Shown here: in pieces, positions 26,716 through 35,535 of the stretch
How the letters are laid out: each line of letters begins with the position of its first letter
How positions within the stretch are numbered: position 1 is the stretch's first letter
Assembly (NCBI GenBank): GCA_017481945.1
Contig: JAFUOJ010000024.1
Location: 62,001 to 126,000, forward strand
DNA length: 64,000 nt
Reading direction: 5' to 3'
Origin: Parabacteroides sp.
GTDB taxonomy: Bacteria > Bacteroidota > Bacteroidia > Bacteroidales > Tannerellaceae
The notes under the pieces: generated by a model
What the model was told of the DNA's origin: nothing
Database searches by the model: none
Seen by the model: the letters and a program-made list of their open reading frames with translations, nothing else
Program-made: the position numbers and the translations under genes

Positions 26716-28629
26716 ATGAATAAGTGGTATATACGAGGTGTTTTTCGTTTCCTGTGTGGAATGCTGATGTTAACAGTGATTTATTCATGTGCTAATATCG
26801 GCAGTCCTAATGGGGGACCTTATGATGAGACCCCCCCTAAGTTTGTAAGTAGTACACCCATTCCTAATCAAGTCAATTATAAAGGGAGAAATGTTGAGAT
26901 TCTATTTGATGAATTGATACAAATTGAGAAGCCGACTGAGAATGTCATTATCACACCTCCTCAGATGGAACTGCCTATTATCCGGGCAGCTGGAAAGAAG
27001 GCTGTGATAGAATTGAAAGATTCCCTGAAACCAAACACTACTTATACAATCGATTTTACAAATTCGATTGCTGATAATAATGAAAAGAACGTCTATGAAA
27101 ATTTCTCTTTTGCTTTTTCTACCGGAGATGTAATCGATACGATGGAAGTTTCGGGAGTGCTGTTGAATGCAGAGAATTTAGAGCCTATGCCCGGTATAAC
27201 GATAGGTTTACATAGTGATTTAGCAGACTCGGCATTTGTGAAAACTCCTTTTGACCGTACCTCTCGAACGAATGATAGAGGACAGTTTACGATTCGGAAT
27301 ATAGCTCCGGGTACTTATCATATCTTTGCTTTGAACGATGTAAATCGAGATTATAAATTTGATCAACCGGGTGAAGATATAGCCTTCTTGGATTCTGTGA
27401 TTGTCCCCTCTTTTGAGTTTGCAACACGACAAGATACGACTTGGAAAGATAGCCTGACGATTGATACTATTCGGACCGTGAACTATACCCATTTTCTGCC
27501 GGATAATATTGAACTTCGTCTGTTTAAGGAACATTTTGTACGTCAATATATGACGAAACCGGAACGTCCCGAAGAGAAATATTTTACCCTGCGGTTTAAT
27601 GCAAAATTAGATACAGTCCCTGCTCCTGTTCCGGTTAATTTTACACCGGCAGATAGCGCTTGGTATTTTGTACAACAAATAGAGGGAGGAGCGGCTGTTC
27701 AATATTGGCTTCTGGATTCGACGGTTTGGAAACAAGATACTTTGCAGGTCCAAATAACCTATCCTAAAAGTGACTCTTTGAATATACTTCGTCCGCAGAC
27801 GGATACTGTTCAGTTGGTTATGCGTAATCGTCCGACTGAAAAGAAAAAGGAGAAGAAAGAGGGAGAATCAGATCCAATCGAATTTTTAGGGATTCAAACG
27901 AATGCCCAAAGCTCAATGAATATTTTCGATACATTATCAGTTACATTTAGTGAACCGGTATTGAATCCTCATAAGGAGATGTTCTTTTTAGAGCAAAAAG
28001 TAGATACACTTTGGGAGAATGCTGATTTTGAGTTTTTGTCGGATACGACCAATAGTTTGCGTTTCTTTATTAAACGTCCTTGGAAATATGAAGAAGAATA
28101 TCGAATTGGAGTAGATTCGGCAGCTATTTATAGTGTCTATGGGAAATGGAATGATGATTATACCGGAAGTTTCAAAATCAAGAAGGAGGATGAATATGGA
28201 CATCTCTATTTAAATATCAATGGAGTAGATGCAGCAGCTTTTGTAGAGCTTTTGAATCCAAGTGACGTTCCTGTGCGTAAAGCCAAGGTGAAAGATGGAG
28301 GCGTGCTTTTTATGGATTTGAAACCTGATAAGTATTATGCCCGTATTATTTTGGACACAAACGAAAATGGGCTTTGGGATACCGGAAATTATGCCGAAAA
28401 GCGTCAACCTGAGCAGGTTTATTATTCTCCTAAGATGTATGAAATCATGCAGAATTGGCAGGTTGAAGAGACTTGGGATGTGAATTCTACTCCATTGGCG
28501 AAACAAAAGCCTATTGAGATTCTAAAGAATAAACCGAAAGAGGTAACAAAGAAGAAAAGAAATTATAAAGAAGAAAGCAAATCATCTTCAAAAAGCAGTA
28601 GTCGTGGAAGTGCGGGATTGTCATTCTAA
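26716..28629 (+). CDS. Big_5 (bacterial Ig-like) domain lipoprotein
   Basis: A 637-aa lipoprotein from ATG 26716: signal MNKWYIRGVFRFLCGMLMLT then VIYSC with lipidated Cys, and the family motif GSPNGGPYDETPPKFVSSTP. The first Big_5 domain spans about residues 35-135 (VEILFDELIQIEKPTENVII, NSIADNNEKN). A carboxypeptidase-regulatory-like beta domain follows (RGQFTIRNIAPGTYHIFALN, then DVNRDYKFD), and further Ig-like strands towards a Lys/Ser-rich C-terminus. This architecture is widespread and single-copy in Bacteroidota, and its role in envelope biology is not established. It overlaps the DUF3108 gene by 26 bp. Confidence 0.85.
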   Translation: MNKWYIRGVFRFLCGMLMLTVIYSCANIGSPNGGPYDETPPKFVSSTPIPNQVNYKGRNVEILFDELIQIEKPTENVIITPPQMELPIIRAAGKKAVIELKDSLKPNTTYTIDFTNSIADNNEKNVYENFSFAFSTGDVIDTMEVSGVLLNAENLEPMPGITIGLHSDLADSAFVKTPFDRTSRTNDRGQFTIRNIAPGTYHIFALNDVNRDYKFDQPGEDIAFLDSVIVPSFEFATRQDTTWKDSLTIDTIRTVNYTHFLPDNIELRLFKEHFVRQYMTKPERPEEKYFTLRFNAKLDTVPAPVPVNFTPADSAWYFVQQIEGGAAVQYWLLDSTVWKQDTLQVQITYPKSDSLNILRPQTDTVQLVMRNRPTEKKKEKKEGESDPIEFLGIQTNAQSSMNIFDTLSVTFSEPVLNPHKEMFFLEQKVDTLWENADFEFLSDTTNSLRFFIKRPWKYEEEYRIGVDSAAIYSVYGKWNDDYTGSFKIKKEDEYGHLYLNINGVDAAAFVELLNPSDVPVRKAKVKDGGVLFMDLKPDKYYARIILDTNENGLWDTGNYAEKRQPEQVYYSPKMYEIMQNWQVEETWDVNSTPLAKQKPIEILKNKPKEVTKKKRNYKEESKSSSKSSSRGSAGLSF

Positions 28630-29455
28630 TCATCTCTTTATAGGATGGATTGTATTGCTTTTGTGTTTGGTAGGAACAGTACAAGCACAAAAGATAGCTG
28701 TTCGTGACCGTTTTTCTCCCGGAGAAGAGGTGGAGTATGAACTTTACTTTAAGTGGGGATTATTAATGCCGCGAGCAGGTGTGGCTTCACTCTCTATTCA
28801 AGAAACTGAATTTGAAAAACAGCCGGCTTTTCATTATCGTTTACTTTTTCGGACAACCGGCGTTATAGAGAAGGTATATAGTATGAGAGATACAATCGAT
28901 TGTCATTTCTCTCCAGAGATGTTACTCCTTCAAAGTGAGAAACGAGTGAATGATGACGATTATTATCTGGTAGACCGACTCCGTTTCTCTTATCAAGAAG
29001 AAAAGGTACAAGCTCATTCTCTTCGATACACACGAACGCGGACTAAGATAGATACTTTATTGGTGTCGGAAGCTCCCTATATGTTTGATATGTTAGGAGC
29101 CGCGCTTTATCTGCGTTCTTTGGATTGGGAGAAGATGGAGAGTGGTGATCAATTCCCTTTTCAGGTTGCTATTGGTCGGGATGTAGTGAATATCAGTTTT
29201 CGCTATACGGGACAAAAGATAGTAGAGCGAGAAGATTATTTAAAGTATAGGACACGTCATTTTTATATAGATATTTACGATGAAGCCTTTACGCAAAGTA
29301 AAGCTGCAGCTGAGATTTGGGTAGGAGATGATGAAAACCATATCCCCATAAAAATACGTGCAAAGTTAAAGATTGGTGCAGCCGAAGTTTATTATAAAAA
29401 CTCCCAGGGACTACGTTATCCATTTACTTCGCGGGTTGAGATGAAAAGGAAGTGA
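28604..29455 (+). CDS. DUF3108 domain envelope protein
   Basis: A 283-aa protein with signal peptide IGWIVLLLCLVGTVQA then QKIAVRDRFSPGEEVEYELY, the start of DUF3108. The rest is beta-rich with family motifs FKWGLLMPRAGVASLSI and the closing KIRAKLKIGAAEVYYKNSQG. The start is a GTG at 28604 or 28610 inside the preceding gene, so translation is probably coupled. DUF3108 proteins are periplasmic and structurally related to lipid or lipoprotein carriers; the substrate is unknown. Confidence 0.82.
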   Translation: MEVRDCHSNHLFIGWIVLLLCLVGTVQAQKIAVRDRFSPGEEVEYELYFKWGLLMPRAGVASLSIQETEFEKQPAFHYRLLFRTTGVIEKVYSMRDTIDCHFSPEMLLLQSEKRVNDDDYYLVDRLRFSYQEEKVQAHSLRYTRTRTKIDTLLVSEAPYMFDMLGAALYLRSLDWEKMESGDQFPFQVAIGRDVVNISFRYTGQKIVEREDYLKYRTRHFYIDIYDEAFTQSKAAAEIWVGDDENHIPIKIRAKLKIGAAEVYYKNSQGLRYPFTSRVEMKRK

Positions 29456-29480
29456 GATAGATTAAAAAAAAGAAATTGAT

Positions 29481-29525
29481 AAAAAGGCGAAAGGATAAAG
29501 ATAATTTAAACCTTTCACCTTTTTA
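29481..29525 (+). terminator. Terminator after DUF3108 gene; left edge of the AT-rich island
   Basis: AAAAAGGCGAAAGG pairs with CCTTTCACCTTTTT (one mismatch) around a 16-nt loop, with T-rich sequence after it. The AT-rich minus-strand island begins directly beyond. Confidence 0.65.
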
Positions 29526-29567
29526 TTATAGGGATTATAATAAAAGTTTGATAAATAATAATTATTC

Positions 29568-29924
29568 CTATTTCCAGTGTCCGATAGTTTTTTTGTACAT
29601 ATTATTACTGCATTTTGGACATGATTTATAATCCCATTCGGTTAACCTGATTTCAGTATAACATTCTAGACAAAAATCTAAATTGTTTTTGTCTAGATAA
29701 AATGGAAGAGTATCCTTTAATGGATGAAAAGTTCTTACGGTATAAAATTTGCAATCAAATAATTTATTTGTTGGAGTTAGTGATAGCTCATTTGTAGAAT
29801 ATGAATATAAGTTTTGACAGGATTCACATACTCCAATTTTAAATTCACAAAAATATCCTTTACCTTCTTTTAATTCTACGGTATAACCGCATTGAGGACA
29901 ATTATAAATATTTATTTCTCCCAT
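29568..29924 (-). CDS. Zinc-ribbon protein, accessory island
   Basis: A 118-aa protein with four Cys pairs, CPQCG, CESCQ, CLECY and CPKCS, arranged as two likely zinc ribbons (C-x2-C ... C-x2-C twice), and no other domain. It starts 12 bp after the stop of the DnaB-like gene, so they are probably one transcript. Such proteins are often nucleic-acid-binding or adaptor subunits, but nothing here identifies a target. Confidence 0.72.
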   Translation of the reverse strand: MGEINIYNCPQCGYTVELKEGKGYFCEFKIGVCESCQNLYSYSTNELSLTPTNKLFDCKFYTVRTFHPLKDTLPFYLDKNNLDFCLECYTEIRLTEWDYKSCPKCSNNMYKKTIGHWK

Positions 29925-29936
29925 TTTATAATTTAA

Positions 29937-31319
29937 TTAAGATAAATACCAATCAGCTTCAAATTCTTTACACCATTTTATCTGATTTTTATTTGTTTCA
30001 TCTGTATTTTTAGATATTTTTATACGGAATTTATTTTGAGTGCTTAATTCTGTCAATAGAATATTTTCAGGATATGCATGAATTATTTTCTTTTTATCCT
30101 CGGATATAACAAATACTGAATAAATTTTTTCCCCTTCGAGACGATCAGTATACTCCATGAGTATTGCATTTGTATTAGGGAGACAGATTGCTTTAAAATA
30201 ATCATATCCTTCTAGCATGTTTTGATAATATGCGATGAATTCATCATTTGTTAAATTTTCCGAGTTTGTGATATAAGAGTCAAAAGAAAATCCATTATCC
30301 CAAAATTTTTCGAAACGAGAATTTTGATCATAATCATATTCGCTTAATAAGGCTTCTTTTAGTTCTTTTAATAAGTCAGAATAATTGATCTTTCTTCTGT
30401 ATTTTTCAGGGACGTTTTCAAAATTGCAGTTGGCAAATTCTAAATATTCATCCTTGAATCGTAAATTGATTATTCCTGTTTTCCCGAATTTATTTCTTAT
30501 TAGGTAAAGCTTGTTAATACCGATTAGACTATTACCTTTTTCATCCTCTGTTCTACCATAAAAATCAGGTCTGTATAAAAAGATGAGTGTGTCTGTTTCT
30601 AAAAAAAAATTGAACTGCTGATTTCTAAGATCTTCAAAAATTAAGTTACATTCTTTGTATTTTTCAAATAAAGAGGATATAATAATGGGAATATCTATAT
30701 CATTTGCTAAATTTTTAAGACATTTCATGATATGATTATATTCTTGTTTCTTTTTTTTAAAAGATGTCTCTTGTATCAGTTTGTGAATATCATCTATGAA
30801 TAATATTTTTATATTTTGGTTGATAACTAATTCTTTTGCAACTTTACATATATCATTAATGTTGTTTTGTTTATAATCAATATATATAGGGGATTCATAT
30901 AAAAGATCTATTCCTTTATTTAAAATATCAAGTTCATATGATTCGAGTAGATTATTCCCTTTTTGAAGTCTTCTAATAGGAATCTCACAAACATTTGCTA
31001 ATATACTTTTTATTAGTTGAGATGTTTTTGTAGCTAAAGAAAAAAATCCTACTGCTATTTTTTCATTAGGATTAATACTTAAGTTTTTTATCATACTCAG
31101 AAGTAATGATGTTTTACCCATTGAAGGCCATCCCATAATTGTAATTAACTGTCCTTTTCTCCATCCTCCTGTTAATTCGTCTATAGAGGAAAATCCAGAC
31201 ATTATGTATTCATCGGATTTTATTACTGTTTGTTTGTTGTCAGAATCTTGTTCTATAATCTTGTTTATAAGATTTCTGATATGAAATGAATTTTCTTTTT
31301 GATATTGATTATTATCCAT
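29937..31319 (-). CDS. DnaB/RecA-fold ATPase with unknown C-terminal domain
   Basis: A 460-aa protein. GFSSIDELTGGWRKGQLITI followed by Walker A MGWPSMGKTS (about 63-71) is the DnaB C-terminal-domain pattern, and Walker B is ILFIDDIHKL. The usual DnaB sensor segment is degenerate (LIFEDLRNQQFNFFLETDTL). The N-terminal primase-binding domain of DnaB is missing. From about residue 310 an unrecognised domain of about 150 residues follows. This is not the replicative helicase. Very AT-rich, like the whole island. It could be a mobile-element replication protein or a P-loop effector in a defence module. Confidence 0.78.
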   Translation of the reverse strand: MDNNQYQKENSFHIRNLINKIIEQDSDNKQTVIKSDEYIMSGFSSIDELTGGWRKGQLITIMGWPSMGKTSLLLSMIKNLSINPNEKIAVGFFSLATKTSQLIKSILANVCEIPIRRLQKGNNLLESYELDILNKGIDLLYESPIYIDYKQNNINDICKVAKELVINQNIKILFIDDIHKLIQETSFKKKKQEYNHIMKCLKNLANDIDIPIIISSLFEKYKECNLIFEDLRNQQFNFFLETDTLIFLYRPDFYGRTEDEKGNSLIGINKLYLIRNKFGKTGIINLRFKDEYLEFANCNFENVPEKYRRKINYSDLLKELKEALLSEYDYDQNSRFEKFWDNGFSFDSYITNSENLTNDEFIAYYQNMLEGYDYFKAICLPNTNAILMEYTDRLEGEKIYSVFVISEDKKKIIHAYPENILLTELSTQNKFRIKISKNTDETNKNQIKWCKEFEADWYLS

Positions 31320-31412
31320 AAAACTTTATTTAATTTTTTTCTTATATATATTTGTTTTTAGTACAAAAAATAATAATAAGAGTAGTTTTAATATTTGCAA
31401 GTTTTACAAATA

Positions 31413-32412
31413 TCATTTTATTATACTCTCACTATTATCTGAATGTTTAGATTCATTGTTTAATACCATATTACGGCTTTTATTGGCATAGCAATATATG
31501 CATAAATGTTTACATGTATTATACATGCCGATGTCTTTACTAACCATACAACCACATAGTTTTCGTTGCCCTTTATCTTTTAAGTTTTTACTTTTTAAAG
31601 GTACTGTAGGTATTTCACCGAATATATCTGGTTCGGGTAAAACACCGGTTTGCAGGTAATAAAGTAATGCTTTGTCTTCGGAAAATACTTGTTTCATTAA
31701 TTCTCCATCAATACAACGATTATGTTCTATTCCTAAATAGTTTAAATCAATATCTTCAGCACAGGTTGCTAATGTTAAATTCCATCCCTCTTTTTTCCAT
31801 ATATCACGGAGCTTGGCAAGTCCTTCTGCTATTTCTTGCCGTTGCGTTTGGTTTATTTCTGCCGTATCTATGTTTCCTTTGTTGAAGTCGTTTGTTTCTT
31901 TAACAAGATTATTCTGTACTTTTCGATATGAATTTACATCAATAAAACTGAATACTAATTTATTGGTATAACCTTTTAATTGATTCCCAATTTTCCATAT
32001 TCGGCTTAATAACTCTTTCTTTTCCTATTCTGTTAGATAGTTCTTTAAAAGTCTCTATCCTTTCAGAAACAGAGGGAACGTTTGGTTCAAACTTCTCAAG
32101 TGTATAATCATTTAATGTAACCTGAAAATAATAATGAATACCTTGTTCTTCTAACTTGTGTAGATAGGGAATAATTGGTTTTGGATTTTTTGTCCAGAAA
32201 ACAATGACTTTACAATTCTTAAATGATATGTAACTGGGTTCTTGATTGAAAGGATTATACCAAACACAATACCCTTTTTCTAAACGATTAAAGAACCATT
32301 TAGCATAAAAAGCTGGTATATCAGTTGAACGGCTTGCTGATATAATGACAGGAGCAGTAGCTTCGACTGTCTGTCCCGATTCGTTTATGATATGTGATTT
32401 GTCGTTTCTCAT
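31413..32412 (-). pseudogene. Frameshifted DUF1848 (radical-SAM-like) gene
   Basis: Starts at ATG 32412 (RNDKSHIINESGQTVEATAP) and reads correctly through SASRSTDIPAFYAKWFF, VIVFWTKNPKPIIPYL and VPSVSERIETFKELSNRIGK to ERVI. The family then expects a W-R-F-D-P-like stretch. Here about 20 codons are missing and the frame changes, giving a stop near 31960. The +1 frame resumes as RIWKIGNQLKGYTNKLVFSF and continues to the C-terminal Cys cluster CGCMVSKDIGMYNTC then KHLCIYCYANKS, ending at 31413. The C-x-C ... C-x3-C-x2-C cluster is intact. The pattern is an out-of-frame internal deletion, so the product is almost surely inactive unless the frame is recoded. Confidence 0.85.
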
Positions 32413-32424
32413 ATAAATCAATTA

Positions 32425-33153
32425 TTAAAAAACTTCTTTTAAGTGTGTGATAATAGTTTCAATATCAAGTTCTTCATAGAGCTTGTTTTTCCAGCTTTGA
32501 TCTCCACCTCTACGTCCAACAGGTTGGGTCTTCCCCTCAATTAATTTTTTATGAAAATTTTGTATAGCATCTTCATTGGAGCAGTTTTTTGAAAAAGAGG
32601 GATCTAATATCCATTTTAAATCTTCTTCTAATAGGTCTTTAACCTTATCTGTTAACGTGGGGGTACAGTTTTCTATTTCTTGCCGTATGTATTCAAGGTT
32701 ATCAAGATTAAATTTTGGATAACTATCAAATCTTTCTGTGTTTTCGAAAGGAAGTCTGTTTTGTGTATGAGTAGATTTTGTAGATTTAGCTGAAAAGTTT
32801 GAATCCTTTTCGTTTTTTTGTTTTCTTGTTTTCTTGTTCGATGGATTTAACAGTTTTTCAATATTTGAAATTACACCTTTCTGTACACCTTTTCCTTTGT
32901 TTAATGTTTTATCCTGCTTGATAGCGTTTAAAAAATCGGGTGTTAAGCCACCATGTTTTTGATAATGCTTTTTATAATTATTTTCATCTTTCCTTACAGT
33001 CGTACATTTTGTACAAATGGATTTAAAAAATGTATCAAATCCGGGTGTTTGGGTAGATGATGTTTCCTCTGCCTCTTGTGTTACTTTTTCTTTTTTTAGA
33101 TTTGTATCTAATCTCTCACCAAAAAGTTTACATATGAAATTCAGTATATACAT
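32425..33153 (-). CDS. C2H2 zinc-finger protein of unknown function, accessory island
   Basis: A 242-aa protein overlapping the 3' end of the 444-aa gene by 26 bp. Residues 47-67 carry C-x2-C-x12-H-x3-H (Cys47, Cys50, His63, His67), the classical C2H2 finger spacing, in CTKCTTVRKDENNYKKHYQK then H. A Lys/Ser/Thr-rich disordered region (about 100-150) and a helical C-terminal part (NLDNLEYIRQEIENCTPTLT, ending LDIETIITHLKEVF) follow. I recognise no family. The overlap suggests coupled translation with, and possibly binding to, the 444-aa product. Confidence 0.7.
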   Translation of the reverse strand: MYILNFICKLFGERLDTNLKKEKVTQEAEETSSTQTPGFDTFFKSICTKCTTVRKDENNYKKHYQKHGGLTPDFLNAIKQDKTLNKGKGVQKGVISNIEKLLNPSNKKTRKQKNEKDSNFSAKSTKSTHTQNRLPFENTERFDSYPKFNLDNLEYIRQEIENCTPTLTDKVKDLLEEDLKWILDPSFSKNCSNEDAIQNFHKKLIEGKTQPVGRRGGDQSWKNKLYEELDIETIITHLKEVF

Positions 33154-34462
33154 CTGCTATATATTTACTATCACAAGAAAATAACAAATCTGTAAAGTCT
33201 CTTGTCAGATTTGCAAAACCATTTAATGCTCCATACATACTAAAAGCAAGTCGATAATCATACATACCCTTTGTTTGCATAAAGGTAAGTAATTTATTCC
33301 AATCTTCACCTTTTAAAACTACTGCAGCAACAGATGATAGAAGTCCATTGTTCCATTCCACGTCAAAACTTTCGCCTCCGATATGGTGACGTAATTTATT
33401 TAGAAACTTTTGAGTATCGCTATTTCTCCATTGGGTTGCAAAAATATCTTTTGCTTTTAAAGTTATATCATCGGATAGCTCCTTTCTAAAAGAATTGATT
33501 TTATGATCGTATTTTTTAGATGTAAGGATAGTATTTACCCATTCTTTAAATAGTTTTTGTTCTAATTTATTAGAAAGAGTCGTAATACTTGATAGATTAT
33601 TTTCAATTATAACTACTTCACTTTCATCTGGAGAAAGTCTTTTTTTACCTTTTTCTGATTCCAGTTGAGTTATTTTTTTATTGATCCAATCTATAAGTTT
33701 AAGATTTATGGAATCATTTTTAGAATCATTAATTTCAGATAAATTTTTATACAAATCTCCAGTTGTCAGTATATCCTTAAGCAGAAAGTTTAATCTTTCA
33801 GATTGATGATTTGTGGCTCGCTTTTCAATACTTGATTCAATTGCAGAAAGTATATTAAGAGATTCTTTAGATTTGGATAGTTTTTTTACAGTTTCTTTAT
33901 CTAAAGATAATAATGCTCCAATATAGTAACCGTATAAGAATCCTTTCATCCGATTAATACGAAAATCATTCTCGATTTCAATGGTATTTAAATCTATGTG
34001 TTTAAATTCTACTATAGGATACTCCTGTTGAGGTTTCTTCTCTTCAACAGGCATGTTATTTTTACGATGGAGTTGGATTACTTTTGTTTCAAGGCTACTG
34101 TCAGACATGGATAATGTTATTTTTTTTTCTTCTGATGAAAAGAAAATAAATTTAGTATTCCAAGGATCTAAATATATTGTATGGTCACTATAATATACTC
34201 CATCAGCATATTTAGACAAACTCTTTTCGTCAATTCTAACCTGGATTAATAAAGGATGATCCTCTAAATCGCTTGTTGGACGTTTGAAGAAACATTTTGA
34301 ATCATACAATAAAATTACGTTTGTATTCTCATTTTCTGGTATGGAGTACCAGTGATGATATCCAAAGTTCCGTTCTTTATAAAACGATTCGGGAGAAATG
34401 CTTTCACTTGACAATATGTTATTGAAGTTTAGCGTACTGGTTGGTATATATAAATATTTCAT
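33128..34462 (-). CDS. Unknown 444-aa protein, accessory island
   Basis: Starts 1 bp after the helicase stop. The N-terminal about 130 residues (YIPTSTLNFNNILSSESISP, NVILLYDSKCFFKRP, DLEDHPLLIQV) form a beta-rich domain. The position of the opening T-L-x-F-x-x-I-L-x-x-E motif faintly recalls ADP-ribosyltransferase-fold proteins, but I would not assign it. The middle is helical and charged (FRINRMKGFLYGYYIGALLS), and the end has a helical bundle (SFDVEWNNGLLSSVAAVVLK, RLAFSMYGALNGFANLTRDF). No Walker, nuclease or methylase motif is visible. The strict operon spacing makes it a likely core component of the module. Confidence 0.75.
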   Translation of the reverse strand: MKYLYIPTSTLNFNNILSSESISPESFYKERNFGYHHWYSIPENENTNVILLYDSKCFFKRPTSDLEDHPLLIQVRIDEKSLSKYADGVYYSDHTIYLDPWNTKFIFFSSEEKKITLSMSDSSLETKVIQLHRKNNMPVEEKKPQQEYPIVEFKHIDLNTIEIENDFRINRMKGFLYGYYIGALLSLDKETVKKLSKSKESLNILSAIESSIEKRATNHQSERLNFLLKDILTTGDLYKNLSEINDSKNDSINLKLIDWINKKITQLESEKGKKRLSPDESEVVIIENNLSSITTLSNKLEQKLFKEWVNTILTSKKYDHKINSFRKELSDDITLKAKDIFATQWRNSDTQKFLNKLRHHIGGESFDVEWNNGLLSSVAAVVLKGEDWNKLLTFMQTKGMYDYRLAFSMYGALNGFANLTRDFTDLLFSCDSKYIADVYTEFHM

Positions 34463-34463
34463 A

Positions 34464-35534
34464 TTAAAAATCGACTATTTCTTTTGTTAATGATGTTTCA
34501 TACAATTCTTTAGGAATAACTGATTCCGATAGATGTGAAGGTAGATTACCAGAATACATTATATATAAATCACGATAAGTTCGTGTCATTGCTACATAAA
34601 GTGCTTTTTGTTCTTGTTCCATTCGCAGCATATTTAGTTCCCGAATATTAGGAATAAAAACTGTTTCAAATTGTAGACCTTTAGCACTATGATAAGTCAT
34701 AACTTTGGGATTTTCTGTAGTGAAATTTAGACTATCTATCCTATTAGTCCAACATTGTTTGTCTTCATATTTTATTTCATGATTAAGTCCATATTCATTA
34801 AATAACCGGTGAAAAATTAAAACGTCATCATTATAAGGTAAAAGAATTCCTACATCAGTAAGTGAATATCTTTTTATTATCTCAACAATAGATTTTGCCT
34901 GTTCTTCTATATTTTCATATTGTAATAGTTTAGGTATTTGGTTTTCTCTACTTTTATATATATTTTCGTCATAACCATCAAGATCTATTCCAATATATTG
35001 TACAAGACGAGCTACAGGTATGGGTAATCTGTAATTTCTATATAAATCAAAAGTTTTAAATCTTTTATTTTGAGGTACTAAGTTTTGTATTTTTTCTACA
35101 GGAAAAGTCGTTTTAAATCCACCATAGATAGATTGAGCTGTATCTCCAAAAAAGAAGAAGGCCTTTTCAGAAGCAGAAATAAATTCTTCTATCTCTTCTT
35201 TGGTAAAATCTTGTATTTCATCTACGATTATGTAATCAGCAGAAGGTGCGTTATAGTGATTTTTCCAATCCCAATAGTAGAAAAAGTCATTTGTAAGTTT
35301 GAGTGCTTCTTTTCCTGCATTCATATAGCGACATAATGCTTTAGTAAAAACTATAATTTTATAGTTGTTACCTTTTTCTTTCTGTATACGTCCAGCTTTT
35401 ATTAAAGCAAGAGCTGATTTCCCACTACCTGCACAACCTGTAACTACACAAGATTTTTCATGTGTAGCCATTAGAACCTGGATTTGATCTTCATCAAGTT
35501 CAGATTCCTTTATCATCCAATCTTTTTTAGCCAT
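34464..35534 (-). CDS. Minimal UvrD/Rep-like superfamily 1 helicase
   Basis: A 356-aa protein, about half the length of UvrD, with a full SF1 motif set: Walker A GCAGSGKS (33-40), Walker B IIVDEIQDF, motif III FFGDTAQSIYGG, motif IV YRNYRL, motif V MTYHSAKGLQFETVF and motif VI YVAMTRTYRDLYI. The usual 1B and 2B insertions appear absent. It lies 1 bp from both neighbours. Compact SF1 helicases of this type occur in phage-defence and mobile-element operons. Its partners here are a methyltransferase and an unknown protein, so the role is open. Confidence 0.85.
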   Translation of the reverse strand: MAKKDWMIKESELDEDQIQVLMATHEKSCVVTGCAGSGKSALALIKAGRIQKEKGNNYKIIVFTKALCRYMNAGKEALKLTNDFFYYWDWKNHYNAPSADYIIVDEIQDFTKEEIEEFISASEKAFFFFGDTAQSIYGGFKTTFPVEKIQNLVPQNKRFKTFDLYRNYRLPIPVARLVQYIGIDLDGYDENIYKSRENQIPKLLQYENIEEQAKSIVEIIKRYSLTDVGILLPYNDDVLIFHRLFNEYGLNHEIKYEDKQCWTNRIDSLNFTTENPKVMTYHSAKGLQFETVFIPNIRELNMLRMEQEQKALYVAMTRTYRDLYIMYSGNLPSHLSESVIPKELYETSLTKEIVDF

Positions 35535-35535
35535 A

